From assembly GCA_029339505.1 (NCBI GenBank), contig JAQISU010000182.1, positions 4,129,501 to 4,193,500 on the forward strand: a stretch of DNA of 64,000 bases. Direction: 5' to 3'. The notes beneath the pieces are model-generated. The model was not told where the DNA came from. It ran no database searches and saw only the letters and a program-made list of their open reading frames with translations. The stretch comes from Unio delphinus. Lineage: Eukaryota; Mollusca; Bivalvia; Unionida; Unionidae. Shown piece after piece: positions 52,720 through 64,000 of the stretch. Position numbers and translations under genes: made by a program. The stretch's first letter is position 1; every line of letters starts with the position of its first letter.

Positions 52720-54497
52720 AAAAGAAAATATTGTGATGTGTTCTTAATGGCGTCATCTGAAAATCAGAATTGTAATGTGCCAATGAAAACAAAAAATTTG
52801 TGTCAAGTGAAACAAGACACTATAAATGTCATCAAAGAGTCAATTTATATATTGATATAAGATAATAGTCAATTGATATATTGATATAGGACAATAGCCA
52901 ATTGATATATTGATATGTTAGAATAGTCAATTTCTGGTTTCTACGACATAAAGGAAATGGTCATAGACAAGAATGTTGGGAATAATGACGAACACAATTT
53001 CTAAGCCAAATGCAAATCTGTGAAAGTCAATCACTCTTACCCTGTCTGGTATGATACACTCTATGATATATCTACTTGCTTATACCTATTACGCTGTTGT
53101 ATTCTATATGTGTAATATGACGATCTCCAAAGTACTAATGAAGATAAAACCTCATTAATGTCTATAATAAATACTTGTCAGCTTTTCTCACTATGTTGAT
53201 AATCCTAATCTTGTCCTAATCAGACAAGAACACACGGTATTCACACAACCACTTCTTCTGAAATTTTTTGCCTAGTTGACGAATATTGTAGTGGGACCCA
53301 ATGCTGTAGAACAGGTGAAAAAACAGTAGTTTCAGTTCATTCGTAGTGCTGTTGGAGATTGTATACAGAATAGAATGGTTCAAGAATTCCGTTGACCTTG
53401 GTAACAATACGTTGAGTAAATGTCGCCATTCTTCAAGGAGATCACAACATACAAATGCTCGTGAGTGTAAACAGGATTCGATACCTATGCTGACTGCGGA
53501 CTAAGATGCTTCCACAAAGAGAGCCAGTATCTTCAAACAGTCTGCGTATCCCCTTTCTGCTAGTCAATTTATGTGGGCCTACAAAAGACAAGTGCGATGT
53601 TGTAGCGGCAGACATGATGCCAGTGGTCACACTCAATTCCCCAACTATTCAGCTGCTAGAGGTTTTATCTCTCACATTGGAATAACTAGGAATATTGTTA
53701 ATGGTAGAATACTACCATACAATAATGTATTCCTGTGTATGGTCAGATTTACGGGTACACGCACACTTTCTCTTACGGTAAACTCTAATTGGGCCAGATG
53801 TCATCATTGAACGTAGATGGAAAAAGAAAACAAAGTAATATCAAATAGAGCATAATCACTCTTGTGGTCACAGATAAATAATAACATTTGTAATAATGCA
53901 AGCAACAAGCAACGTTCTGATTATATGTATCCAATGCTTCCTTAGCCATCACGCTCCGGTCTCCTCGTGGCTATTACCCTAGTTTGTCGAAACCCCGACC
54001 GAGACATCGACGTTTGAAACATTCCCGCCCCTGACTTAATGGCAAAGAGTATCATGTAGAGTGTGGGTTATGGCACTAAACCCGTTGGGTTCGTATCGTT
54101 ATGGATTCAACAAAAGATTATTAAAACCACAATTGCAAGTAAAAATTCCGTCTGCCAATACATATACAATTTTAAGCTTTTCATAATTCATTTCAGCAAA
54201 ATAGATACAAAAATGCACATAAAAATGATTTATCATCTACAATGAATGTGTAGGAAAGAAAATAAACATAAATGCGGTTGATCCAAGATATAGTTACAAT
54301 GCCATCTTAATTTTGTTTGATAAAGACTATCGCAGGTACCCTTTGTAATGATCAGTCATATTGTCATTGAATTAATTGATCTGAAAAAGTTATCATCGAC
54401 TAAAACTATCTCTGAAGCCAGGGAGGGGACTTTGTATACAGCATTAAAAGGTGTCTCTACTTTCTTCCGAAAATTGTTTTCTCCTTAAGAGCTTAAC

Positions 54498-54503
<6 letters not shown>
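52720..54503. other. Host DNA, nothing firm
   Basis: A three-copy 35-bp repeat (AATTGATATATTGATATA type) at 52840-52935. Short open frames elsewhere have no recognisable domains. Confidence 0.6.

Positions 54504-54585
<82 letters not shown>
54504..54585. repeat. (GA)n microsatellite
   Basis: About 41 GA units. Confidence 0.97.
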
Positions 54586-54587
<2 letters not shown>

Positions 54588-55166
54588 GGAAGGGTGGAGG
54601 TGCTTGTTTACTGTACATGACATATCTTTGAAAAGTAGATTTAAAGCGCGTTCTTCGGTCTAATTAGACTTTATGCTCATTTTCAAAATCAAACAAAGGA
54701 AACTGAGACAGATAGCAATGTGCATCATTGTCAAAATTATTGAAAATAATACAATAATATGTTTCAAGTGGTGTGATAGAAAAATACTCTTTTTTCAATG
54801 GGGATCCTTTCTTGTCTATATTAACTTGGTGTAGTTTATAATGTTCAAAATTTAAGGCAGTCAGAAAATAAAGTGTTTTCACTCTTTTATAAAGTTCTAT
54901 CTCTGACAAAATATATGCAAATCAACACATTTAAATAAATTGCAAAACTGTATGTAAAATAATAAATAACCGACCTTCTTCCTGTATAAAGTTAATGCAT
55001 TTTAGAATTTTGTCTATGCAAGTACCATGAAGCATATTTCCCGACGACAAATTGGCTTGCAGCTATATCAAAGAATATTCATTAAAACCAGGGGAAAAAT
55101 CTTTATCAAGAGCGTCCTCGACACCACATGTTGAATTACTTCCCCTATATTGCGATAGGCTTTGAA
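54586..55166. other. Host DNA, nothing recognised
   Basis: AT-rich; no supported ORF or repeat. Confidence 0.55.
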
Positions 55167-57820
55167 CGCCTTGTCGAGAACTTGCCACACGAGATATTAT
55201 CCATAATAATTCAAAATTGCAGCTCAGATTATTAAGAATATACAAACAATGGCTTTTGGTGTATCTTTAATAAATATGAACAACAAAACCACATTCCTAA
55301 TGAAAACACAATATCCTGCTATATATGCTTTTCTAGGCGAAACATTCTAATTGAAAACCTCATTGACCTAAAAGCATTTGTCTTTAGATTGTGTATATGT
55401 CACTTTTAAACAAAAAGGAATCAAATGCATTTTTTTCTCAATCGATGTCACCAAATCATTAACGTTATTGTATACAAATTCATATATTCACCTAAATCGT
55501 ATCTATCATAATCTATGTATTGATTCATTGTCTTGATAATTAAGACCAAAAATAATTTTCTTGCTGAATTTTCCTTCCTTGGAATGATTTTGCTAGGTTC
55601 CATACCGAGAAATTAAATGGGTGAAATTTAATAAAACATAACCAGCATGATTTAAAATTCCGACAAGTGTTTGACAGCATAATTAGGACACCCTCTTCCA
55701 CCCATGCGTGCTAAAAGTCAGCTATCTCTTGAAATTCTACATCTCCAAACTGGTGTTCTTTATACAATTTGGAGAAACTTTGATTTTGCTCAATGGAAAG
55801 GTCATATTGTTGTAGAGGAACTTGCCACAAAATTCGAATACATCTTGAAAAAATTTGTTCAATTGTATGTGGAAAGGAACATGACGAAATTGAAAGCCTT
55901 GAAAAATAGACTCATTTGGGCCAACAATGTAAAATTTGCAATAGAAAAAGAACTACTGTCGACATGTGATGCACACCGAATAGGTTGATAAGATTATGAT
56001 AACTTAGACAAGATATAGTCGAGGACGAGTTCAAGAATTGCATCCACAAAGTATACCAAGATCTATATCAATGAGGGAAAAAGGTAACACGTTAGAAATG
56101 CTGCTTTTACAGCTAATGGTTATTTCGTTGACTAACAAAGTTTCGTTTGTCAGGAAGTTTTCCTCTCAGCTGATTTTTGTCAAAGAAAATCATTTCAGTC
56201 TCTTACGATTACCAAATCTCAATCTGACAGCTTTAGGAATGAAACGTCAAATAAGACTAATCAGAAATCATTATATTTTCCTTGTGCTTAAATTCCAAGA
56301 AGCGAGGACACTTATTAACAAGTACGTCATCTTTTATTGAAATGTTACCGACGGAGCCAAGCAAATGTGACAAATAATTTCAATCAATATGTTTTTGCTT
56401 CTAAATTCTCAGTGCCTATCAATACGAAACAGCATATGAGAGATTTGTATATGGCGGGATATAATCAAAAATCATACTCAACATTTTCTTCAATTGCCGA
56501 ACCCATAACCATTGTGTTGAGTAAGATAATCACGTTTTGTTGATTTGACAAATGTCGAAACACTTTTGATAAATTATACGCCATTCTTAATTGTGCGCCA
56601 GTTATTTCAGCATCAGACTCCATTTATTTCAAAATATGATGATACAAGTAACAAAAGTTGACGGTGTATAAAATCAAGAAGACAACGATTTTGTGCATCA
56701 TCCGTGTACTATTTCTAAACACATTAAATCTGCACTATATAAATTATTCCGCTATCTCGAAGGAGTGATTGTCTTTCATATTGGCTTTGCTGCAACATTG
56801 CATTTTTTAAGCTCTTATTGTTGTATTTAGGGATCGCAACTCCTTTACTTCAATCAGCAAAATGATAAACAAAACTTAGAGAGTGTTGGGAAATAGTTTG
56901 ATGCTGCAGGGATACAATATTGATAGTATACACATCTAAGGAAAATATTACCTGATTTCAGATACATTTTCAGGTATATATACGTTCTATGTGCTATAAT
57001 TTGTACATATTTGTGTTATTCATAAATGTTCTTGTGTAATTTATTTGTATATTCTCTTTGTTTTACCAATATGTAAAAAATGCTTCACTACATATGTTTC
57101 ATTTGTCATTATGATTTGAGGTGTTATGTATATATCGTTTTTCACTATATGTAGATTGCTTATCAGTTATAAATTTGTGTTTTAAAGCTTTAATATAAGT
57201 CGTGATAATTGACCTGTGTTCATGTTGAGGTGATGTGACATTGGATGATTCATTCACGTACGTTATGCTGCAAGAAGGTCAAATGTTATCAAATAATTCA
57301 TTCCTTTTACCTATGCTATTAATTTTACATCTGTCTGCAATGTATATTGCTGTTCTTCGAATTGGTTTTTAATTGCAAGGTGCTATTTGACTCTGGCCTA
57401 AAATATAATTCCAGTACAAATGTTAATGTATTCAAATGAGTTCTGGACAATGCAATTTTGCTGGCACACCAGCACCTTCAATGATCTGAGATTTATTCAG
57501 AACACTCGATTCTTTTTAAGTTGTATAAATCTTTCATGATGTTTTGGGAATGTAATTCATAAGACTAGGCTGGATTTTAAAAAAAAGTCATACACGTATT
57601 GAAATATTTTATCATAATATCTTTTTTACATTACAAATTTAGCTGACCAATCAGTTTATATTTCTTGGATATGTTCCAAATGGAAAAGTGTGCAAGTAAG
57701 GATATAACTGGTTCTCACTAGTGATTTGGAGTGAAGGAAAACCTGTAATGTTTTAACTGTTATCTATGCCATTAAAATAAGGCATATAAAAGAGTGAAAA
57801 GTAACAAGTTTTGTAAAAAA
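55167..57820. mobile_element. Dispersed repeat A (copy 2), ends at the E3 junction
   Basis: About 2.65 kb collinear with 17128-19215, including short open frames at 55704-55988 and 56038-56340 that are broken in copy 1, and the RNase H-like remnant near 56900. It has about 0.6 kb (57110-57680) missing from copy 1. The end GAAAAGTAACAAGTTTTGTAA meets the truncated polymerase of E3. Confidence 0.7.
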
Positions 57821-58014
57821 ACGCTACCATCAATTCGAAATGTTGACCAACAGTCAGATACTCCATCGAGTTTAAATTCATTAAAACAATCACGGATTTT
57901 ACCCAACATGATTCTGTCACTTATTAGACCCTTTGGTGATACGGAGAATCTATCGAGATTATATTTAGCATTTTTCCAAGGCTTAATTTTCGATGATCTC
58001 TCGAACTACTTCAT
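57821..58014 (-). pseudogene. N-terminal fragment of the PolB-helicase gene
   Basis: ATG at 58012-58014 with a stop as third codon; then SSKIKPWKN and CFNEFKLDG match E1 residues 1-70. Cut off at 57820 by the junction with repeat A. Confidence 0.8.
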
Positions 58015-58057
58015 GCTATAATTAAAACAAGTATTTAAATAGAGAATTTATTATATA
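58015..58057. promoter_or_regulatory. Bidirectional promoter copy in E3
   Basis: On the minus strand it reads TTAAATACTTGTTTTAATTA before the polymerase start, and ATTATATAAT before the Cys-rich ATG, as in E1 and E2. Confidence 0.6.
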
Positions 58058-58375
58058 ATGAATCATTGCAAATGGCTCATTATAGGATCAGTAACCCCGT
58101 GTAACAAATCATGCACAAAGGAGTTCTGTGGGTATCATATTCAATGTTTTCGCCACGGGAGTTATCGGCCCTGACCTTGCCTACGATGTGGGGTCGGTGT
58201 GAGAGGAAAATCGCAGTTATGTCTCGCTTGTGGTGGTAAGATATACAGAGAGTTGAAGCGTTATTATGATAAACGAAAAAAAAACTCCATCGATGGATCT
58301 ACCTCTGACTATGTCAGCGTCAATGACAAAATTATAAGAACTCTTCAAAATTATATTGGGAGATTTTCAAATTAG
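58058..58375 (+). pseudogene. Cys-rich zinc protein homologue, one TGA
   Basis: ATG at 58058. The Cys positions of E1 are kept (TPCNKSC, EFCGYH, CLRCG, LCLACGG), and the basic KIYRELKRYYDKRKK follows. A single TGA at 58172-58174 interrupts; the frame is otherwise open to TAG at 58373-58375. Confidence 0.8.
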
Positions 58376-58415
58376 AATTCAAGCAAATAATAAATTAGAT
58401 AAATAGTATTATAGT

Positions 58416-58897
58416 ATGTAAATTAACCACGGATTTCATCCACATCCCGTGATTAGCGATTATGAGGAGTCCAGTGATGGTATTATCGGACACCGCATAC
58501 GGAAGAAACCAGTTGGTACTAACAATGGTATGGGATTTTTAAGCTTTACTGCTGGATGGAAAAGATATCGTAATCATCGTTTCGTGTATGAGGCATATAA
58601 CGGATTGATCCAAACTGGTTTTGTTATAGATCACATACATTGTTTTAAGACTGATCATTCTTTAAATAATCTACAAGCTATTTCTCAGAATGAGAATTTC
58701 ATACGAGGTGGAACTGGGAAATACTCATAAGATCATTTAATATTGAAAATAACGAGGAATTAATATTTCAATCAATGGCCGAAGCTGGTAGATATTTTGA
58801 TATCTGTCCACCTTCTATTCAACGCGTTGCAGAGAATATAACCAAGACGGCTGTCTCCAAAAGAACTGGACAAAAAATTAAATTCGTTTATGTATGA
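58416..58897 (+). pseudogene. HNH endonuclease homologue, stop at codon 2 and one frameshift
   Basis: ATG at 58416 followed by TAA. Then HPHPVISDYEESSDGIIGH, NHRFVYEAYNG and VIDHIHCFKTDHSLNNLQ (DHIH keeps the catalytic His). A shift near 58730 leads to the C-terminal SMAEAGRYFDI block, ending at TGA 58895-58897. Confidence 0.8.
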
Positions 58898-60145
<1,248 letters not shown>

Positions 60146-60289
60146 ATGAACTCCGAAAATATCTATAAGATCATAACCGAAATTTCAAATTTGAAGTCCC
60201 AAGGGATACAATTATCAGATCGATTAAATTGTTATCAAATTATTTCGGAGTTCGAAGAAATTAATTATGGCACCGAAAGGAATAAGTAA
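60146..60289 (+). pseudogene. Truncated homologue of the small 129-aa protein
   Basis: ATG at 60146; NSENIYKIITEISNLKSQG and CYQIISEFEEIN match the N-terminal 45 residues of E1 and E2. It ends early at TAA 60287-60289; the C-terminal Arg/Lys half is missing. Confidence 0.7.
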
Positions 60290-60670
60290 ATGCTACCTAG
60301 GTCCTAAGCATTTATTTAAAAGCTCCAACATGGAATATATGATACTTTTAAATACGAAATGAAGCGGATGGTTAATTCAAACAAATTAATAATATAAGAA
60401 TGATTATTCAACAATAATAAGTTAACTGTGTTTAGGTAAAATTCTTACTATAAATATTTCAATGTTTTGATTACAATAATCCATATACAGATGTTACGAG
60501 TACAGGTATGCGCGCTCATCTGTAAAGGTTGTTTTAGTCAATAACGGTTTTGAAATCCTATACTGGGGCTTATCAATGAACGCGGAAGCAAATATTTCAC
60601 TGATAGTATCGACTTTTGCCTGCCTGCACTGCATCGTACATTAATTGGAAATTGCTCAACTGTTTTAATA
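60290..60670. other. E3 intergenic region
   Basis: Upstream of the 369-aa homologue. The octamer repeats of E1 (ATGCAAAT) are not seen here. Confidence 0.5.
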
Positions 60671-61559
60671 ATGGTAAACGAAGCATTAACGACTAGATTA
60701 GCGAGAGAAAGATTTTTTCGCGATCAAAAAGTATATACCAATACGCAACTCGGTCAGAAGTAAGCTACAAGCCAGACAAAGTTTACAGACTGATAATCCA
60801 TCAGGAATTGAAGATTTGTTTAAACCTTTAACCACGGCAACCAAGGGAGTAATATCAGCCACTGAGCGAGGTATATATGGAGATATCCCTGAAAAAGACA
60901 AACAAAAAACCCTCTTGGTCCAAAATAAAACGATTGCTTCTTCAGTGGATAAATTTATCGAGGAGGCTAAAACACTAATACAACAAAAAAGTATTACGCT
61001 TTAAGTGAGTTCGCTATTAACAGCTATAATTCAAGAAAAGAGTTTTTAGCAGGCGAGTATACAGACGATCCCATATCACTCAATGATTGGGCTAATGAGT
61101 TGTATAAAATAAAATGGGGGGTTTAGATAAGAGGAGAAAGGAGTATAAACCCTTTTAAAGAGAAATTGATGATTATAAAAAACAAGAACAACAACAAGAA
61201 AGAAAACTCCAAACACCAACACGAAGAAGGAAAAGACGAAAAGACCCTCAGTTGGATGATGATGATGATGAACCCACTGGTGATGATGATCCACTGGGGA
61301 GGGATTTTCTGGGAATGGGGTATCAGGTAGTGGTCTAGTTAGTTGTCCTGGTAATATTATCAGCGATATAGCATGATTAGAGGTTCTCATATCGGGGAAA
61401 CGAGCTGGAAATAACTCACCGGAAATAATTAATGAAGCAGCTGATAGCTGCAGGCGGTTATTTCAAGGTGGCATCATGAACATTGATGTATATTGAGATT
61501 TCATTGACGAGTTAGTTGAAAATCCAACGAATTTTTATCATGGTTATCACAGTGACTAA
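60671..61559 (+). pseudogene. 369-aa protein homologue, broken
   Basis: ATG at 60671; VNEALTTRLARERF matches E1. A deletion and shift follow at about 60712. The frame at 60816 (LFKPL-type, ATERGIYGDIPEK) and the C-terminal part (GKRAGNNSPEIINEAADSC-like, NFYHGYHSD end at 61559) are clear. The poly-Glu region is replaced by an Asp/Gln/Lys-rich stretch with a (GAT)n run near 61256-61272. Confidence 0.75.
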
Positions 61560-61605
61560 TTTGATGACTTCGTCATTCGATTAGATAAATATAATTTAAA
61601 TAAGA

Positions 61606-62109
61606 ATGATCATACTCTACAACCATGATAAACCAACCAGCGTCTATGTAGTAAATTCACGATTGGCTGTTTACAAAACATCTTATGGTGATGGTCGCGG
61701 TGATACCATTGCAGGGTTATTTGCAAGAATGGCTCCAAAAGTGGCGCCGCTAGCAAAACAATTATCGAAGAAAGCCATTGATGTTATTCGTAATAAGGGT
61801 ATTAGCGCTGTTGGAGATCTTGCCGGGAAAGCATTTTCAGCCGCGAAGGATAAACTAACAGAGTGAGTTCGGGGACGAAGGAAACCACCATCGACTCTAT
61901 TATTGCCGTTACCATCTACAGCGGATATGCCTGCAAATATTAGAAAAATTATAAATAACGCAGTATATCAGAAATTAGCATCATTGAAAACTTCTTTGAC
62001 AACTCCATCATTGACAGCAAGTGACCAAGATAATATAATCACAAATATGATAGCGGGAAGAGGCTTAAAACCACGATCAAAATCACGATTTAGATCTACG
62101 AATATATAA
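61606..62109 (+). pseudogene. Small basic virion core-like protein, one TGA
   Basis: ATG at 61606; YNHDKPTSVYVVNSRL, then IAGLFARMAPKVAPLAKQLS and KAIDVIRNKGISAVGDLAG match E1 1-289. A TGA at 61864-61866 splits an otherwise continuous frame: the second part (VRGRRKPPS, MPANIRKIINNAVYQKLASL, ending KPRSKSRFRSTNI) is in the same phase. Amphipathic helix, Arg/Lys-rich tail and position just before the capsid gene (4 bp gap) fit a core or minor cement protein like adenovirus pX/pVI, by analogy only. Confidence 0.65.
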
Positions 62110-62113
62110 TAAA

Positions 62114-63544
62114 ATGTTTAAGCTGACACCTAATCCAGCGTTTGATATGGGCGCCCCAGTGCGCAAGGATGATTCTGTACGCGATTATCAATTATATTCC
62201 TATCATGCAATACAATCTTATCTTCGAGGAAGAATCGAACTTCAAGTCTATTATACCAGGAAATACTTTTTACCATGCGAAACATTTATTGAAGTGGAAT
62301 GAGAACTTCGAACAAATGTTGCAGCTAATACAGCATAAGCAGGTAACCCAAATGTCCGAGTTAGTTTTATTAATAATGGTATCATGGCGCTATTTGAGAG
62401 AGCAATATATCTCATCGATGGAAGAGAAATTGAAGCCATTGAGCGTGAGGTTGATATTGCAACAACAATAATCGGGTTAGCAAGTTATTCTGGTGATTAT
62501 ACAAGACAAGCGGGTCCATCAATGATGTTTTCTAAGGATATCACTGGTAACGCTACTCACATCCAGTATATCAAATTACAGACACCACAAGATACTGCAG
62601 TTGGTTCTAATCAACTAGTTACTCCGGAACACGAAGCAAGACCAGGTGCTGCTTTTGATATTATAAAAAGTACTAATCCTAATTACAACCTAGGATTTGC
62701 AAAACGCGTAGCAACGTTGCAGGGGGCTCGTCGACGAGTTTCATGCGCGATTCCACTGCATCATATATTTTGATTCTGTAAAACTGTCCGAAAAGTTATT
62801 TATGGAGCGAAGCATACAGTAGTTCTCGTGAGAAAAGGCGATGATAATAACGCAATCTGGTGTGGCGCTGATGTTGCTGCCGGTAAAGTCATTTTAACAA
62901 AACTTTCACTGTGGATGCCAGTACTGACTCCATCAATCACAACAGAAGAGCGATTACTATCATTTATGGATCATAGAGGAAAATCATTGCTAAGTCGGCT
63001 AACAACAACAACAGATACCATGGATTCTAATATTGATGGTACACTAACATTTCATCTGGCATCAAAACAAGGTGTTTCAGCTCCACGTCATCTATTTGTT
63101 GCGCTACAGAATACTGAGCGATTAAACAATCAAGAACGCAGCCATAGGATATCTGATCAGATAGGTGTTAATGCAGTCTCTCTGAGAATAAACGGACAAT
63201 ATGAACCATCCGAGGATATACAACTTGATTACACCACTAACCAAATAGCACGTGTGTATCATCGTCTGTTATCATATATGGGACGCGATCAAAATGTCGA
63301 TACTAGTATGCAAATATCACAGTTGAATTTTAAAAATCTGTATCCGATTTATTACTTTTCGCTGGAACATCTTGATTTAACAAGACAATCCGTCGTTGAT
63401 ATACACTTTAGAGCTCGTGTAGCCCGTACTGGTGGTATTGCTAATTATAGAGCGGTTGCTGTCATTCTCAGTGATAAATCAATGTTACTCGAAGGTGTTG
63501 GTGGACGAATGAGAATCATCGATGCGCCAGTGGAAAATATGTAA
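62114..63544 (+). pseudogene. Major capsid protein, double-jelly-roll type (likely), lightly damaged
   Basis: From the ATG at 62114 to the TAA at 63542-63544 there are 477 codon lengths. The frame is lost at about 62220, regained at about 62340 (two compensating indels), and has one in-frame TGA at 62771-62773. Visible blocks: LTPNPAFDMGAPVRKDDSV at the start, NPNVRVSFINNGIMALFERA, ASYSGDYTRQAG, LSLWMPVLTPSITTEERLLS, NLYPIYYFSLEHLDLTRQSV and a C-terminal GGRMRIIDAP. The central LWMP-type strand followed by a second beta-rich half is typical of Polinton/adintovirus capsids, as I remember them. Placement after the core-like gene and before protease-side genes agrees. Confidence 0.7.
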
Positions 63545-63570
63545 CAATTAGATCAATCTGTTATTGTATA

Positions 63571-63804
63571 ATGTCATATAGTGTTGTTAGTGTTACGTTG
63601 ACTCCTGGTCAACTCAAGAAATTGCAATCGGAATCAGCCAAAACATGTGAACCCACGAAAACACTGAAACACAATCAGATGTCTGATGGTCAGAGTAAAT
63701 TGTCACTGACAACTCGTCAGATAAAACACTTTAATGATGCTTTCAATGATAAAATAGGCGTTGAGATCACTCTCTCTGCGGCTGCGATAAAAAAATATGA
63801 TTAA
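63571..63804 (+). CDS. Small MSYS protein, 77 aa, unknown function
   Basis: A complete ORF with ATG, 26 bp after the capsid stop. MSYSVVSVTLTPGQLKKLQS is conserved in E2 (36650). The first strand-like part is followed by TTRQIKHFNDAF and GVEITLSAAAIKKYD. TPGQLKKL followed by a second TxRQIKHF phrase looks like an internal repeat. Overlaps the next ORF by 8 bp (63797-63804), a sign of a compact operon-like late block. Confidence 0.65.
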   Translation: MSYSVVSVTLTPGQLKKLQSESAKTCEPTKTLKHNQMSDGQSKLSLTTRQIKHFNDAFNDKIGVEITLSAAAIKKYD

Positions 63805-63949
63805 AACCGGTGGTATATTCCCGTTGTTAGCCGCGATTACAGCTTTGATTACAGCAGCGGCCCCAGCGGTGGCTAAAGCGGAGGCGTTAGAGGCCGTTGG
63901 TACCGCGGCAGGGATGGCACTAAAGAAAGCTACCGGACGAGGGTATTAA
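63797..63949 (+). CDS. Hydrophobic 50-aa ORF
   Basis: ATG at 63797 overlapping the previous stop. TGGIFPLLAAITALITAAAP is a likely membrane-inserting helix, followed by Ala-rich VAKAEALEAVGTAAGMALKK and GRGY. After its TAA (63947-63949) the window ends in another frame that reads GNGLRLPGTPYSCYSG, whose LPGTP resembles the entry to the PLA2 domain (LPGTPWAKYPG); the two may be one frameshifted gene. Function unknown; possibly a minor virion protein. Confidence 0.5.
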   Translation: MIKTGGIFPLLAAITALITAAAPAVAKAEALEAVGTAAGMALKKATGRGY

Positions 63950-64000
63950 AAAGGGAAATGGTCTAAGACTACCAGGAACCCCGTATTCATGTTACAGCGG

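Noticed and set aside
53571..53810. 79-aa ORF considered as host exon
   Set aside because: No splice-site pattern, domain or homologue in the window supports it.

Overview
The window looks like nuclear DNA of an invertebrate animal. It is AT-rich and gene-poor, full of microsatellites ((TA)n, (ATAC)n, (GATA)n, (GA)n, (ATT)n), decayed non-LTR retrotransposons, and one phase 1-1 exon coding an LDL-receptor class A domain. The microsatellite and LINE flavour suggests a marine lophotrochozoan, perhaps a mollusc, but the host species cannot be fixed from the sequence.

The main content is one family of large DNA transposon/virus of the Polinton (Maverick)/adintovirus type, present as four copies. 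E1 (1-9721, cut by the left window edge) is almost undamaged. E2 (32420-44188) is complete from end to end, with terminal inverted repeats and a 5-bp target-site duplication, but its genes are decayed. E4 (47905-51669) is a rearranged, partly inverted fragment. E3 (57821-64000, cut by the right edge) is reversed relative to E1 and lightly to moderately damaged. Together they show the element's layout. From the terminus inward come a packaging ATPase (+), a divergent zinc-ribbon/phospholipase-A2 gene (-), an rve integrase (-), and a very large polymerase-helicase-HNH protein (+). Divergent from the polymerase are a Cys-rich protein, a free HNH endonuclease and a small conserved protein, then a repeat-bearing non-coding block. 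The virion block follows: a 369-residue charged protein, a small basic core-like protein, a double-jelly-roll-type major capsid protein, two small ORFs, an adenain-type protease, a fibre-like protein, a membrane protein and penton-type minor capsid pieces, ending at the other terminus.

These parts fit together as an integrating virus. The integrase inserts the DNA, the PolB-helicase protein replicates it, the capsid, protease and ATPase build and fill the particle, and the PLA2-like domain may breach endosomal membrane as the parvovirus VP1 domain does. The most striking points are: (i) the fusion of a divergent family B polymerase, an SF1 helicase and an HNH domain in one ORF; (ii) element ends that fold back on themselves with two small internal hairpins, recalling parvovirus terminal palindromes; (iii) a PLA2 domain without its own AUG that is reachable only through a classic -1 slippery heptamer; and (iv) conserved, very short bidirectional promoters.

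The rest (9722-32414, 44194-47904, 51670-57820) is host DNA. It holds CR1/L2-like and RTE-like LINE remnants, a 186-bp hAT-like MITE with 8-bp TSD, a roughly 2-2.7 kb dispersed repeat in two copies, a microsatellite-linked repeat family, a 35-bp minisatellite and many simple repeats. No rRNA, tRNA or CRISPR array was recognised.
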